Assembly (NCBI GenBank): GCA_000752035.1 | Contig: CCFE01000024.1 | Span: 310,001-374,000 of the forward strand | Source: Bacillus rubiinfantis | Lineage (GTDB): Bacteria > Bacillota > Bacilli > Bacillales > Cytobacillaceae | Reading direction: 5' to 3' | Length of the DNA: 64,000 nucleotides | In this document: positions 24,905 through 33,907 of the stretch, in pieces | How the letters are laid out: each line of letters begins with the position of its first letter | Position numbering within the stretch: the stretch's first letter is position 1 | The notes under the pieces: generated by a model | What the model saw: only the letters and a program-made list of their open reading frames with translations | The model's database searches: none | What the model was told of the DNA's origin: nothing | Translations under genes and position numbers: made by a program

Positions 24905-25795
24905 TTAAAGCTCTGAGGATTCAGAAATATGTTCCTTGACAAGTTCAACAAATGCTTGCACTTGTTTTAATTGGAATGATGATTCATAGCCTAATAACCA
25001 TGTATCTCTCGTTAACGGTAAATTATTTTGATCGACAAGCGGAATTTTATAGATGCTATTTCCAGCCTTCGTTAAGGTGATTCCTGGTAATATGGTATAA
25101 CCGATTCCATTAAAAGCCATTTGTTTACAGGTTTCAATCTGATCTACGACAACAGATTGCTTTGGCGCTGTTTTAAAATTTTGCATCCACCAATCCTGTA
25201 TTTCTTGATAATAATTCGAATCACTTTTGAATTGAATAAAAGGCCGATTTGTTTCCAGCACCTGTTCTGGAGCCGTAATTTCTCGATCGACCAAGTAAAG
25301 TGGATCATGAAAGAGATGAACTTTAATCCCTTTCCAATCAGGTGTCCCCCCTCTAACAATCCCGATATGTACTTGATCATCATATAAACACTTAAAGATT
25401 TCGCTGCTCCAACCGGTAATCAGCGAGATTTTCACTTGAGGGTAGCGATCAATAAACTTTTTTAACACTTCTGGAAGCCAATTTTGGCCAACTATGGAAG
25501 CTACGGCAATCTTTAATGTACCTGAAACCCCTGACTGTAAGGAATATATAGTTTCACGAACTTTTTCCTCTTGCTTCAGAACATCATTTACAAACTCAAT
25601 GACTAATTCACCTGCTGGAGTCAGTGACAACCCTTTTTGGGAACGGATAAATAACTTTGTCCCCCAATCTTTTTCGATTGACTGCAGGCGCTGTGATAGG
25701 GCAGGCTGGGAAACAAATAAACGTTCCGATGCTTTACGCATATTCATTTCTTGGGCTAAAACGGCCAAAAGCTGAAATTCTGATAATGTGGACAA
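24905..25795 (-). CDS. ccpC: CcpC, LysR-type citrate-responsive regulator
   Basis: 296 aa. N-terminal winged helix (MRKASERLFVSQPALSQRLQSIE) and a LysR substrate-binding domain. Close to B. subtilis CcpC, which represses citB and citZ and responds to citrate; IGIVRG, FIQFKSDS and VDQIETCKQMAFNGIGYTILP are shared. Start TTG at 25795, 8 nt after GAGGAG. Adjacent to dapH rather than to flavodoxin genes as in B. subtilis, so ykuNOP are missing here. Confidence 0.88.
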   Translation of the reverse strand: MSTLSEFQLLAVLAQEMNMRKASERLFVSQPALSQRLQSIEKDWGTKLFIRSQKGLSLTPAGELVIEFVNDVLKQEEKVRETIYSLQSGVSGTLKIAVASIVGQNWLPEVLKKFIDRYPQVKISLITGWSSEIFKCLYDDQVHIGIVRGGTPDWKGIKVHLFHDPLYLVDREITAPEQVLETNRPFIQFKSDSNYYQEIQDWWMQNFKTAPKQSVVVDQIETCKQMAFNGIGYTILPGITLTKAGNSIYKIPLVDQNNLPLTRDTWLLGYESSFQLKQVQAFVELVKEHISESSEL

Positions 25796-25810
25796 TATCA
25801 GCACTCCTCT

Positions 25811-25838
25811 TAAAAACACTCTGTAATTATACAGAGTG
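25811..25838 (-). terminator. Terminator overlapping the MFS gene stop codon
   Basis: Perfect 9-bp stem CACTCTGTA (25817-25825) / TACAGAGTG (25830-25838). On the minus strand the first arm holds the last codons, the TAA lies in the junction, and TTTTT follows. Confidence 0.8.
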
Positions 25839-27329
25839 CTGCTTATTTTTCGGAATAAAAAGAATCAACAGTAAACTAATAACTGCAAAGAACAGTACAA
25901 CAATGTAAACGGAATGAAGTGCAGTCGTAAGCCCCTCTTGTAAAAGCTTTAGGATGGATAGGGGTAAACTTTCACGATCAGCTGGCTTTAACAATTTATT
26001 TGCATCATCAACGGTCAATTGCGTTCCCTGCTTTTGAAAAAAGGCGAGCATTTGATGATTTAGGATTCCTCCCAAAAGAGCTGCACCCATCGTATTGCCC
26101 AGATTACGCATAAACATATTAGCCGCTGTAGCAATACCTCTTTGCTCCCAGCTGACCGTACTCTGGATAGAGACAATGAAGGCAGTTGAGGTCAGCCCCA
26201 TGCCCGTTCCAATTAAAAATGACCCAATTGCAGCCCAGATTGGTCCAGCGGATGCAGTCATTGTAACAAATACGACACTGCCAATGACAAGAAATCCCCC
26301 ACCAATCATTGATGTTTTTCGATAACCGATTGAAATCAGCAGCCTGCCCGATAGAGTCGAAGCAATCGGCCATCCAATTGACATGGTTGTAAGAGTAAAT
26401 CCAGCAATAATAGGGGTTTGTTCCATAACTCCTTGAACAAAAGTAGGAAGAAAACTTGAAATCCCGATTAAAATCATCCCCGTTGTTAACGACACGATGT
26501 TAGCAATAAGAATCGAGCGCTCTTTCCAGATTGAAAAGGGCATGACAGGTTCTTTAGCCCGTCCTTCTTGAAAAACAAAGAAAATCAGTGAAACAATTGC
26601 AGCTGATAATAATGATAGTACCTGCCAAGAACTCCATGTCCAACGACTTCCGCCCTCGACAAGCAGCAGCATTATTGTAGAAATTGAAATCGTTAATAAA
26701 ACGGCTCCCGAATAATCGATTTGATGTTTTTTCTTTACTAAATTCTCATGTAAGAATAGCCATAATCCTACTAAAGATAGGATTCCGAGGGGGATATTCA
26801 TCCAAAAAACATATTTCCAGCTTGCATATTGGACAAGCAGACCACCAATTGCTGGACCGGTAACAGCTGAAATCCCCCATACGCTTGAAAGATATCCTTG
26901 AATCTTCGCTCTTTCTTCTGGTGTGTAAATATCACCAACAATTGTTGTAGCAATCGGCATGACAGCCCCAGCACCAAACCCTTGTATCAAGCGGAAAATA
27001 ATCAACATTTGCATTGATTCAGCTAAACCACAAAGAATTGAACCTGCTAAAAATACAATAATCCCAAATGTTAATATCGGCTTGCGGCCAAATAAGTCCG
27101 ATAGTTTTCCATAAATCAACACGGTTACGGAATTCATTAATAGGTAAGCAGAAAACACCCAACTGTATAGGGCGAATCCTCCGAGGTCGGCAACTATTGC
27201 AGGCATCGCTGTCGAAACAATGGTTGCCTCAATTGCACCCATGAACATTGCCAGCATAACTGATAGCAAAACAAGCGGGCGATTTGTTTGTTTCCCCTTT
27301 GTTGTTAACTCCCTCAATTCCTCCTTCAT
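25827..27329 (-). CDS. DHA2-family MFS multidrug efflux transporter
   Basis: 500 aa with about 14 hydrophobic segments, the EmrB/QacA (DHA2) layout. Motif A GKLSDLFGRKPIL between helices 2 and 3, antiporter motif C GPAIGGLL in helix 5, and acidic residue in helix 1 (GAIEATIV). Proton-driven export of drugs or lipophilic cations is the family function; substrate unknown. ATG 4 nt after GGAGGTGCTCGG region. No adjacent regulator of its own except ccpC downstream, which has a separate terminator between. Confidence 0.87.
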   Translation of the reverse strand: MKEELRELTTKGKQTNRPLVLLSVMLAMFMGAIEATIVSTAMPAIVADLGGFALYSWVFSAYLLMNSVTVLIYGKLSDLFGRKPILTFGIIVFLAGSILCGLAESMQMLIIFRLIQGFGAGAVMPIATTIVGDIYTPEERAKIQGYLSSVWGISAVTGPAIGGLLVQYASWKYVFWMNIPLGILSLVGLWLFLHENLVKKKHQIDYSGAVLLTISISTIMLLLVEGGSRWTWSSWQVLSLLSAAIVSLIFFVFQEGRAKEPVMPFSIWKERSILIANIVSLTTGMILIGISSFLPTFVQGVMEQTPIIAGFTLTTMSIGWPIASTLSGRLLISIGYRKTSMIGGGFLVIGSVVFVTMTASAGPIWAAIGSFLIGTGMGLTSTAFIVSIQSTVSWEQRGIATAANMFMRNLGNTMGAALLGGILNHQMLAFFQKQGTQLTVDDANKLLKPADRESLPLSILKLLQEGLTTALHSVYIVVLFFAVISLLLILFIPKNKQHSV

Positions 27330-27359
27330 CCGAGCACCTCCATTTGCTTAAATAATTAC

Positions 27360-27378
27360 GGCTCCCATTATGGGAGCC
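27360..27378 (-). other. Near-perfect palindrome after darB
   Basis: GGCTCCCAT-T-ATGGGAGCC, 9-bp arms with a one-base centre, between darB and the MFS gene; only a weak T run follows on the minus strand. A terminator without full T tract, or a protein site. Confidence 0.5.
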
Positions 27379-27381
27379 CAG

Positions 27382-27834
27382 TTATTTTTCATTCCATTTC
27401 AATCTTTTGGCTATTTTACTAAGCCTGCTCAATACAGTACTCCGTGGTAAGATGCCTGCAAAAAATCCATCCTCTGTTTCGATACAAAGAAAAGGCTGGT
27501 TAACAAGCAAATCAAGACAAGTTAACAATGAGGCTGTTAGTTTAACCCTAGGGATAGCCGTTTTCATAACCTCTTCTACTCGTTTCTGCTCAAGTTGTTC
27601 AAATTCAATTCTTTCAAGCCCAAGAATGGAGTCCATAATTATCGGTGTACTGATTAAACCATGCAGCTTGTAATACGGATCAAGCACAGGAATTGCAGTA
27701 TATCCGCTTTTCGTTAACACTAAAAGAGCATGCTCCAGACTATTGCCAACCTGCACATGTGCGACCCGTTCAGATGGTATCATTAATTCTTTAATCGTAA
27801 GTTCTAAAAATCCCCCGCTGGGAAGACTGATCAT
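27382..27834 (-). CDS. darB: DarB (CbpB), CBS-domain c-di-AMP receptor
   Basis: 150 aa, essentially two CBS motifs (VAHVQVGNSLEHALLVLTKSGYTAIPVLD, and the second from about residue 90). Equivalent to B. subtilis YkuL/DarB, which binds c-di-AMP and, when free, stimulates Rel and pyruvate carboxylase. The family pattern GYTAIPVLDPxYxLHGLI is intact. Start ATG at 27834, 9 nt after GAGGAG; the ATG at 27873 is too early. Links potassium status (ktrC nearby) with stringent and carbon metabolism. Confidence 0.87.
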   Translation of the reverse strand: MISLPSGGFLELTIKELMIPSERVAHVQVGNSLEHALLVLTKSGYTAIPVLDPYYKLHGLISTPIIMDSILGLERIEFEQLEQKRVEEVMKTAIPRVKLTASLLTCLDLLVNQPFLCIETEDGFFAGILPRSTVLSRLSKIAKRLKWNEK

Positions 27835-27917
27835 CGCCGAAAACTCCTCAATTATTGTTTTTCGTATCTTCAAATTTATTCTAACACAGATAGTGAATAT
27901 CTGTGAAAGGATAACAT

Positions 27918-27947
27918 GAAAAAAAGGAACCTTTAAAGGTCCCCTTA
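27918..27947 (-). terminator. Terminator after ykuJ
   Basis: 9-bp stem with wobble pairs (AAGGGGACC/GGTTCCTTT on the minus strand) and a seven-T run that includes its end. Confidence 0.75.
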
Positions 27948-28181
27948 TTGGATTAAATCAAAAATCTCAATTGTAATCATATCAATATTGTCAAATTGAT
28001 AGCGTTTAGGCTTTTCCTTCTCATTATATACTTCTAATTCAAATGTTTCTGTTTTTGGGTGATATGTAACCTGACATTTTCTCTCCCCGTTTACCTCAAA
28101 ATAACGCTGTGCAGGCTCTCCGTTAATAGATTGGTCTTGGAGGTTCTTTAACCTCGTTAATATACCTTGAAGCTGTGACAT
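27945..28181 (-). CDS. ykuJ: YkuJ conserved protein (DUF1797)
   Basis: 78 aa, soluble, GILTRLKNLQD and RYFEVNGERKCQVTYHPKTE patterns of the YkuJ family; a small alpha/beta fold known from structural genomics, function unknown. ATG 9 nt after AAAGGAG. Stands between ykuI and darB as in B. subtilis, but ykuK is absent. Confidence 0.9.
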   Translation of the reverse strand: MSQLQGILTRLKNLQDQSINGEPAQRYFEVNGERKCQVTYHPKTETFELEVYNEKEKPKRYQFDNIDMITIEIFDLIQ

Positions 28182-28365
28182 AGCCTTCGACTCCTTTCAA
28201 ACACAAACAAGCTTCTATCAATATGTTTTGCATTCGACATGTTTCTATCCAAATGGATTATTTTACTAACTAAATCCAGTATTATAATACATGCCAATAT
28301 TAAAAGCATAAATTAATGGTCTGCATTTGTCCAAACAAAATTTCATTAAAATGCATATTTTTTAT

Positions 28366-28403
28366 AAAAAAATGAAACAGGCCTTGTGATTAAGAGCCTG
28401 TTT
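28366..28403 (-). terminator. Terminator overlapping the end of the 77-aa membrane protein gene
   Basis: Perfect 8-bp stem AAACAGGC (28375-28382 complement) / GCCTGTTT (28396-28403), with CATTTTTTT after it on the minus strand. The stem begins in the TAA stop codon. Confidence 0.75.
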
Positions 28404-28635
28404 AAAAAGCAGCAGCAATAAAGAAAATAATAAATAACAATAATACAAAAAAGATTCCATAGGCAAGAAAAATTGGATTTTTAATATAAGCATTGTTTTG
28501 AACATGCTCGGCTATTGAGGAATCCATTTCACCGTCTGCCATCTTACTCTGCCTTCCAACCATTAAGGTATAAATTAGCGCATAGGTGAGAACTCCAACA
28601 ATCAAAATGGCAAGTGTCATTTCAAATAGATTCAT
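28402..28635 (-). CDS. Small membrane protein of unknown function
   Basis: 77 aa with two membrane spans at the ends (TLAILIVGVLTYALIYTLMV and IFLAYGIFFVLLLFIIFFIAAAF) around a charged loop. Start ATG at 28635, 9 nt after AAGGAG; the earlier in-frame codon at 28653 precedes the SD. I do not recognise a B. subtilis homologue. It follows ykuI by 68 bp and may be read from the same promoter. Confidence 0.7.
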   Translation of the reverse strand: MNLFEMTLAILIVGVLTYALIYTLMVGRQSKMADGEMDSSIAEHVQNNAYIKNPIFLAYGIFFVLLLFIIFFIAAAF

Positions 28636-28702
28636 GCGGATTTTCTCCTTCACTTATTTGTGATTAAAATTCCCTGGCATAAATCTTTCTATACAGACAT
28701 TT

Positions 28703-29914
28703 CTACAATAATTGGTCATGTTCAAACAAGTAATCATAGGCAATATCAATAAATAAATACTCATGTGCATTAATTGGATACGAGAAGGTACGAATGGGTT
28801 CACCTGATTCAATATCCCGATATAAATCCGACAGTATCCCTTTTTGCTCATCCCTCATTTTAATAATATTTGCTAAAAAATAAGGCCGCCAGCTCCAATT
28901 CTTATCCTTATATTCATCTTGTTTTACCCATCCATGCTGCTCCTTGAAAAAATTAGCTGATGTTTGAAATCCGTCCTCATTGCAAATATACATACGAAAA
29001 GCCGCCTTATCTAGTTCCTTAGATATAACATGTAAAAGCTCTTCGTATTCTAATCGTTTATTTTTCATTAGAATCTCTTGAACTTTGGCTTGAAAGTGCT
29101 TAGTAGTTAAAAAAAATGCTTCAATTTTCCTCTTTTCATATGAAATAAAGTCATGAAATTTTTCCTTTAAGCGTGACTTTAAAAAATCACGGGTTAAAAA
29201 TTCGCCAGCTGGCGGCTGTAAATAAAATCCCTGGTAATAGTGGCCGCCATTTTTCCAAGCAAATTGCAGTTGGTAACTCATTTCAATCTGTTCAAATAGA
29301 AGTGTTGAACCTATCTTCCTCGCTAATAATGAAAGGGTAAACAATACATCATGAAAATTGACACCAGTAGCTGTTGACCGCAATGCTTCTAAACTGATTT
29401 TTAAAATATCTGGCTCAAGTTTAATAATTCGTTCAAAATGCCCGGTGCTCCCAATATTTGTGAGAGCAATTTTAATCCCATATGTTCGGTAATAATGCAG
29501 AAGATGCTCAAACTGATGTAATGTTTCCCCCTGCCCATTTTGTATTGATATTTCAAGCACGATACGTTTTAAGCTTAATCCTTTTTTCTCATATTGCAGT
29601 AGCTCATTTAAAAAAGGTTCTCCACTTTCATACATTAATAAATCGACTGAGCGGTTGAAAAATATACTGACTTCTTCCTCCAGATCGACCGCTTTATCAA
29701 GCGCCTTTCTGACTATCAGCATATCAACTTCAAATTTATACTCATCCGGAATTCCTTGATCCTGAAAAAATGGCCCTAAGCTGATTATATTTCCTTCTGA
29801 TATATACCTTCCAAGTACTTCATAGGCAATTATAAGCTGCTCATCGGCACTAAAAATCGGCTGGAAATAAGGAAAAACATTATCAAGATTTGAGAGTATT
29901 TCCAAAGCATCCAT
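28703..29914 (-). CDS. ykuI: YkuI, degenerate EAL-domain c-di-GMP-binding protein
   Basis: 403 aa: EAL domain (about 1-245) and YkuI_C PAS-like domain (about 255-403). Signature is EVL instead of EAL. Catalytic positions are altered: the DDFG motif reads TNIG and the KID motif reads KIS, so metal-binding aspartates seem lost; the Asn of FFNRS and Glu of LEIS remain. B. subtilis YkuI binds c-di-GMP without clear hydrolysis, and this copy looks even less able to act as a phosphodiesterase. ATG 7 nt after GGAGG. Confidence 0.9.
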   Translation of the reverse strand: MDALEILSNLDNVFPYFQPIFSADEQLIIAYEVLGRYISEGNIISLGPFFQDQGIPDEYKFEVDMLIVRKALDKAVDLEEEVSIFFNRSVDLLMYESGEPFLNELLQYEKKGLSLKRIVLEISIQNGQGETLHQFEHLLHYYRTYGIKIALTNIGSTGHFERIIKLEPDILKISLEALRSTATGVNFHDVLFTLSLLARKIGSTLLFEQIEMSYQLQFAWKNGGHYYQGFYLQPPAGEFLTRDFLKSRLKEKFHDFISYEKRKIEAFFLTTKHFQAKVQEILMKNKRLEYEELLHVISKELDKAAFRMYICNEDGFQTSANFFKEQHGWVKQDEYKDKNWSWRPYFLANIIKMRDEQKGILSDLYRDIESGEPIRTFSYPINAHEYLFIDIAYDYLFEHDQLL

Positions 29915-30152
29915 TCAAGTACCTCCAATATATACATTTTCTTCCTTAGTATAACATACGCTTAATTAATCACTGCTGTTCTTTGAAGTGAGAGTTCCCT
30001 TATGAAACTTGCTTAACTTAAGTAGGAACGGACAAGCTGTGTAATAATATATTTAATTTAATTTTATTGCCTATATCTCTTGCAAATTTCTTAGATTTCC
30101 AAGACAATATGTAATGATTGCGTTTAAAGAAAAAAATAGGTTGGTAAAAAAA

Positions 30153-31028
30153 ATGCCTAAAAAAACAACGAGGAGAACCTTTTTAAAACGTTCAATTAGT
30201 TCCATTGTTACCATTCTTGGTTTGGGTTCAGGAGGATATATCTATGCTCATAAAATCGAACCCTCACAGCTAGAAATTAAGCATGTAACAATCAAGCACT
30301 CCCTTATTCCAAAAAGCTTCGATGGCTTAAGAATTGTCCAATTCAGCGATACACACCTAGGTTTTCAATATAATCTCGAGCAATTTCAAAAATTGGCAAA
30401 TACAATTAATCGAATCAAACCTGATTTAATTTGTTTTACCGGAGACTTATTAGATAATCCAAATAATTATCATCAAATGAATCGACTGGTACCCATTTTA
30501 AAGAGTTTGCATGCTCCCTTAGGTAAATTTTGCATTTTCGGTAATCATGATCATGGAGGATACGGTTCAGACCTATATCGTAATATTATGGAGGCAGGGC
30601 ATTTTACGGTCCTGCTAAATCAATCATCACCGATTAAGCATGATGATGGAAGCAAAATTTACTTACTTGGTATCGATGATGCGATGTTAGGTAAACCTGA
30701 TTTATCGTTGACATTAAAAAATGTACCAAAACAGTATTTTAACATCCTCCTGTCACATGCACCTGACCTTGCCGATCACTGTGCCGAGTATCCCATATAC
30801 TGGCAAATAAGTGGGCACAGTCATGGTGGTCAAGTAAAGATTCCGTTTCTCGGAGCACTTGTCACACCGCCGTATGCGCAAAAATACCCCGAAGGATTGT
30901 ACAAAGTTGGTCTTTCAGAACAATTAACCCTATATGTAAATCGAGGAATTGGAACCACAAGGCTGCCTTTTCGATTTTTAGCAAAACCTGAAATAACTGT
31001 CTTTACTTTACAATCAAAAGAAGCATAA
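30153..31028 (+). CDS. ykuE: YkuE, Tat-exported metallophosphoesterase
   Basis: About 291 aa. Twin-arginine signal RRTFLKR (Arg7-Arg8) followed by a hydrophobic stretch, then a calcineurin-like phosphoesterase: SDTHLG, GDLLDN, GNHDHGG, GHSHGGQ all present. B. subtilis YkuE goes through TatAyCy, carries metal and binds the cell wall. Start uncertain: the upstream ATG at 30114 has no SD; ATG at 30153 has a weak AGG and puts the twin arginines at the usual distance. Divergent from ykuI. Confidence 0.85.
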   Translation: MPKKTTRRTFLKRSISSIVTILGLGSGGYIYAHKIEPSQLEIKHVTIKHSLIPKSFDGLRIVQFSDTHLGFQYNLEQFQKLANTINRIKPDLICFTGDLLDNPNNYHQMNRLVPILKSLHAPLGKFCIFGNHDHGGYGSDLYRNIMEAGHFTVLLNQSSPIKHDDGSKIYLLGIDDAMLGKPDLSLTLKNVPKQYFNILLSHAPDLADHCAEYPIYWQISGHSHGGQVKIPFLGALVTPPYAQKYPEGLYKVGLSEQLTLYVNRGIGTTRLPFRFLAKPEITVFTLQSKEA

Positions 31029-31075
31029 TATTCAAACCGAACTAAGAATATTATGCTTCTTCATTAATTTTTTTT
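31018..31075. terminator. Bidirectional terminator after ykuE
   Basis: Perfect 14-bp stem GAAGCATAATATTC (31020-31033) / its complement (31046-31059). T-rich sequence follows on plus; it also lies just past the end of the convergent GGDEF-EAL gene. Confidence 0.75.
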
Positions 31076-33169
31076 GAGTAAAAATTTTTGTTCCAATTCA
31101 AATGCTGGGATTGGTCTAGAATAATAGAAGCCTTGAATCTTATTGCATTTTTCTTTTTGCAGAAATTCGACTTGCTGAACATCTTCAACGCCTTCTGCGA
31201 TAACCTCAAGCCCAAGCCGTTTCCCTAAATGAATAATCGTTGAGGTAATGGCGGCATTTTTCTCATCATTCATGATATCGCGCATAAAAGACTGGTCAAT
31301 CTTTAAGGCATCAATTGGAAATTGTTTAATATAGCTTAAGGATGAATAGCCGGTGCCAAAATCGTCAACAGAAATAGACAATCCTAGCTGTTTTAATCTT
31401 TTTAAGATGGGGATTGTTTCTTTTGTATCATTCATGACACCCTCTGTAATTTCCAATTCTAAATTGGAAGCCTTAATCCCATATCGATGAATCATTGCTT
31501 CAATAAAAGAAACAAGGCTAGGATGTTGAAATTGTTTAGGTGAGATATTAATAGCCACTCGATAGTTGCTATACCCATTGTTCTGCCAATATTTTATTTG
31601 CTGGCAAACTGTTTCAATCACCCAATAACCAATTGAAATAATTAAACCGGTGTCCTCAGCGAGCGGGATAAACACCCCTGGCGAAATAAATCCAAATTCG
31701 TTATCTTTCCATCTCAGCAATGCCTCGAAACTTTTCGCTGTCTCTGACATGATGTCCACTTGGGGCTGATAATAGACCATTAATTCATTTTTTTCAATTG
31801 CACGGCGGAGATGAGTTTCAAGTGTGACTACATTCGTGAACGCCGAGTTCATCTCAGTCCTGTAAAACTGATAATGTGCCTTCCCTTTCTCTTTTACGCG
31901 AAATAGCGCTTCATCGGCATTCTTAATTAACATTTCCGCATCTTTTCCATCATTAGGATACATACTGATTCCAATACTCGGTGAAATGAAGTATTCTTGT
32001 GAATTAAAGTAAAATGACTTTGAGAACGAAGCAAATAATCTAGCAACAAAATCACTTGCTTCTTGCCGGTTTGTATGCAGCAATAAGATGCTGAATTCAT
32101 CGCCACCCAGACGATAGATAGTACAACGATTATTTTGAAATTCAGTAAGGCGATCTGCAACACGCTTTAATATTTCATCACCTGCCAAATGACCAAGAGT
32201 GTCATTTAAGTATTTAAAACGATCCAGATCAATTGAAAAGAGGGCAAATTCTTTCGATCGCTTTGCAGGGATATAAATATGTTTATTTAGGTGCTCAATC
32301 AGTGCTCTTCGATTAAACAACCCTGTTAGCTGATCGTGAAATGCCATGAATTTTATCGTTTCCATATTTTTTTCTTGCTCTGACAAATCCTTTAAAATTA
32401 CGTACAACCCTGTTATTTCATGATAAACAACAATTGGCACCGTTTTCATTTGGACAATAAGAGAGCTGCCATTTCGATGCCGTATTTTGCAATCAAATGA
32501 TTCTAAAGCAAAACCAGAGCAGGTTTTTTCTAATAATTTTTTGAAATCCTCGATATCACGGTCATTGATAATATCGTAGATAGACTGATTAAGCATATCG
32601 TCAGCAGGAAAGCCTGTTAACGATGCCGCAACAGGATTTGCCTCTATTATGATGCCCTCAGGATTTATCATAAATATCGCATCCATGTTATGTTCGACAA
32701 TGGAGCGATATTTTTGCTCACTTTCAACGATTTTTAACTTCTCAATAGACCACTCCGTCACATCTCGCGTGACAGCAACGATATATGAAATTTGATTTTC
32801 TTCATTGAAAATTGGCGTTAGGATCGTCTCGCCATAATATGTACTTTGATCTTCAAGTATAAGCTGATCATCAAAAATATGAACGTCAGCTTTTTTCAGC
32901 ACTTGTTCGTATTTATGCTGAAGAAAGCTGGCAATCTCATCTGGAAGTACATCCTGAAAGGTTTGCCCAATGCTTTCAATTGAGATTTTGGCCTGTTTCA
33001 TTCCAGATTCATTGATAAATAAATAGCGAAACAGCGGACCTGTTTCTACTTTCATTACAAATACCATGTCTTTAACATGCTGGAATATAATATCAAAAAT
33101 AATTTTTTGCATTTTATCACCGGCTTTATCTAAAGCCAACCCATTAGTTAATTGATTAATCTGACTCAT
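31064..33169 (-). CDS. PAS-PAS-GGDEF-EAL c-di-GMP turnover protein
   Basis: 701 aa, cytosolic, no membrane span. Two PAS domains (about 20-135 and 150-265), GGDEF domain (about 275-435) with intact LGGDEF, and EAL domain (about 450-695) with FEALLRW, NISPKQF, LEITE, DDFGTGYSSL and KIDQSF intact. Both cyclase and phosphodiesterase sites therefore look competent; which dominates is unknown. PAS domains suggest redox, light or ligand input. ATG behind AGGATGATGAA. No B. subtilis equivalent at this position. Confidence 0.9.
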   Translation of the reverse strand: MSQINQLTNGLALDKAGDKMQKIIFDIIFQHVKDMVFVMKVETGPLFRYLFINESGMKQAKISIESIGQTFQDVLPDEIASFLQHKYEQVLKKADVHIFDDQLILEDQSTYYGETILTPIFNEENQISYIVAVTRDVTEWSIEKLKIVESEQKYRSIVEHNMDAIFMINPEGIIIEANPVAASLTGFPADDMLNQSIYDIINDRDIEDFKKLLEKTCSGFALESFDCKIRHRNGSSLIVQMKTVPIVVYHEITGLYVILKDLSEQEKNMETIKFMAFHDQLTGLFNRRALIEHLNKHIYIPAKRSKEFALFSIDLDRFKYLNDTLGHLAGDEILKRVADRLTEFQNNRCTIYRLGGDEFSILLLHTNRQEASDFVARLFASFSKSFYFNSQEYFISPSIGISMYPNDGKDAEMLIKNADEALFRVKEKGKAHYQFYRTEMNSAFTNVVTLETHLRRAIEKNELMVYYQPQVDIMSETAKSFEALLRWKDNEFGFISPGVFIPLAEDTGLIISIGYWVIETVCQQIKYWQNNGYSNYRVAINISPKQFQHPSLVSFIEAMIHRYGIKASNLELEITEGVMNDTKETIPILKRLKQLGLSISVDDFGTGYSSLSYIKQFPIDALKIDQSFMRDIMNDEKNAAITSTIIHLGKRLGLEVIAEGVEDVQQVEFLQKEKCNKIQGFYYSRPIPAFELEQKFLLKKN

Positions 33170-33385
33170 TTCATCATCCTCGGAAAAGCTCCTGGCTTTT
33201 GCATTATTCTTGCTAAATCTATTTTACAATGAAAATGTTAGATGGACAGTAATTTTTTAAAATAATAATTTTTTTATCCTAATAAAGGATTTCCCTTCCG
33301 AGGCAATTGTGATACTCCATATTTCTATTTTCCAAAAAAGCAGGTATAATATTGGTGTGTAATACAATAGAAAGGAGAACAAATT

Positions 33386-33862
33386 TTGAATCCTGACCAG
33401 AAACACCCTCATAAAACTGAAAAGCTAACCATTGAACACCTCGCTCAAGCTGTTTATATTGTAAATCGCCATGCAAAAACAGCGATGAATCCCAAATTTT
33501 TATATAAATTAAAGCAAGAATCATTAACAAGATTAATCCAAGAAGGAAAGGCCAAAAAAATTGGTTTACATTTTTCCCAAAATCCACGCAATAGCCAACA
33601 ACAATCGGATTGTCTGGTCAAGTGCGGCGACTATTTATTTCATATCCCCCCGACAAAATCAGACTTTAACAGTCTACCTCACTTAGGAAAGTTAGATGGA
33701 CAGACAAGAAATCCAAAGGCTGTTATGTCATTGCATACAGCAAAAGCTATACTACAGGCTTATACTGGAATCGTAGAGCAGAATAAATCAACTGCTGTGA
33801 GACGGGCAAATAAGCCAACCTATCAAAAGCCCGTTTTTAAAAAGCTGGGTGAACGTTATTAA
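33386..33862 (+). CDS. ykyB: YkyB conserved protein
   Basis: 158 aa, basic. LTIEHLAQAVYIVNRHAKTA and NPKFLYKLKQ are typical of the YkyB family; conserved in Bacillus, function unknown. Start TTG at 33386 with AAAGGAG 7 nt upstream. patA follows 45 bp downstream and may be cotranscribed. Confidence 0.85.
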   Translation: MNPDQKHPHKTEKLTIEHLAQAVYIVNRHAKTAMNPKFLYKLKQESLTRLIQEGKAKKIGLHFSQNPRNSQQQSDCLVKCGDYLFHIPPTKSDFNSLPHLGKLDGQTRNPKAVMSLHTAKAILQAYTGIVEQNKSTAVRRANKPTYQKPVFKKLGERY

Positions 33863-33907
33863 TAAACAGAAGCAGCCCAAATACCTGTACTGAATACGGA
33901 AGGAAGA

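Noticed and set aside
30114..30152. Earlier ATG for ykuE
   Set aside because: No ribosome binding site, and it would put 13 extra residues before the Tat signal; kept only as an alternative.
33279..33587. 102-codon minus-strand ORF with a hydrophobic stretch
   Set aside because: It lies antisense to ykyB over most of its length, has no ribosome binding site, and ykyB is a clear family member.
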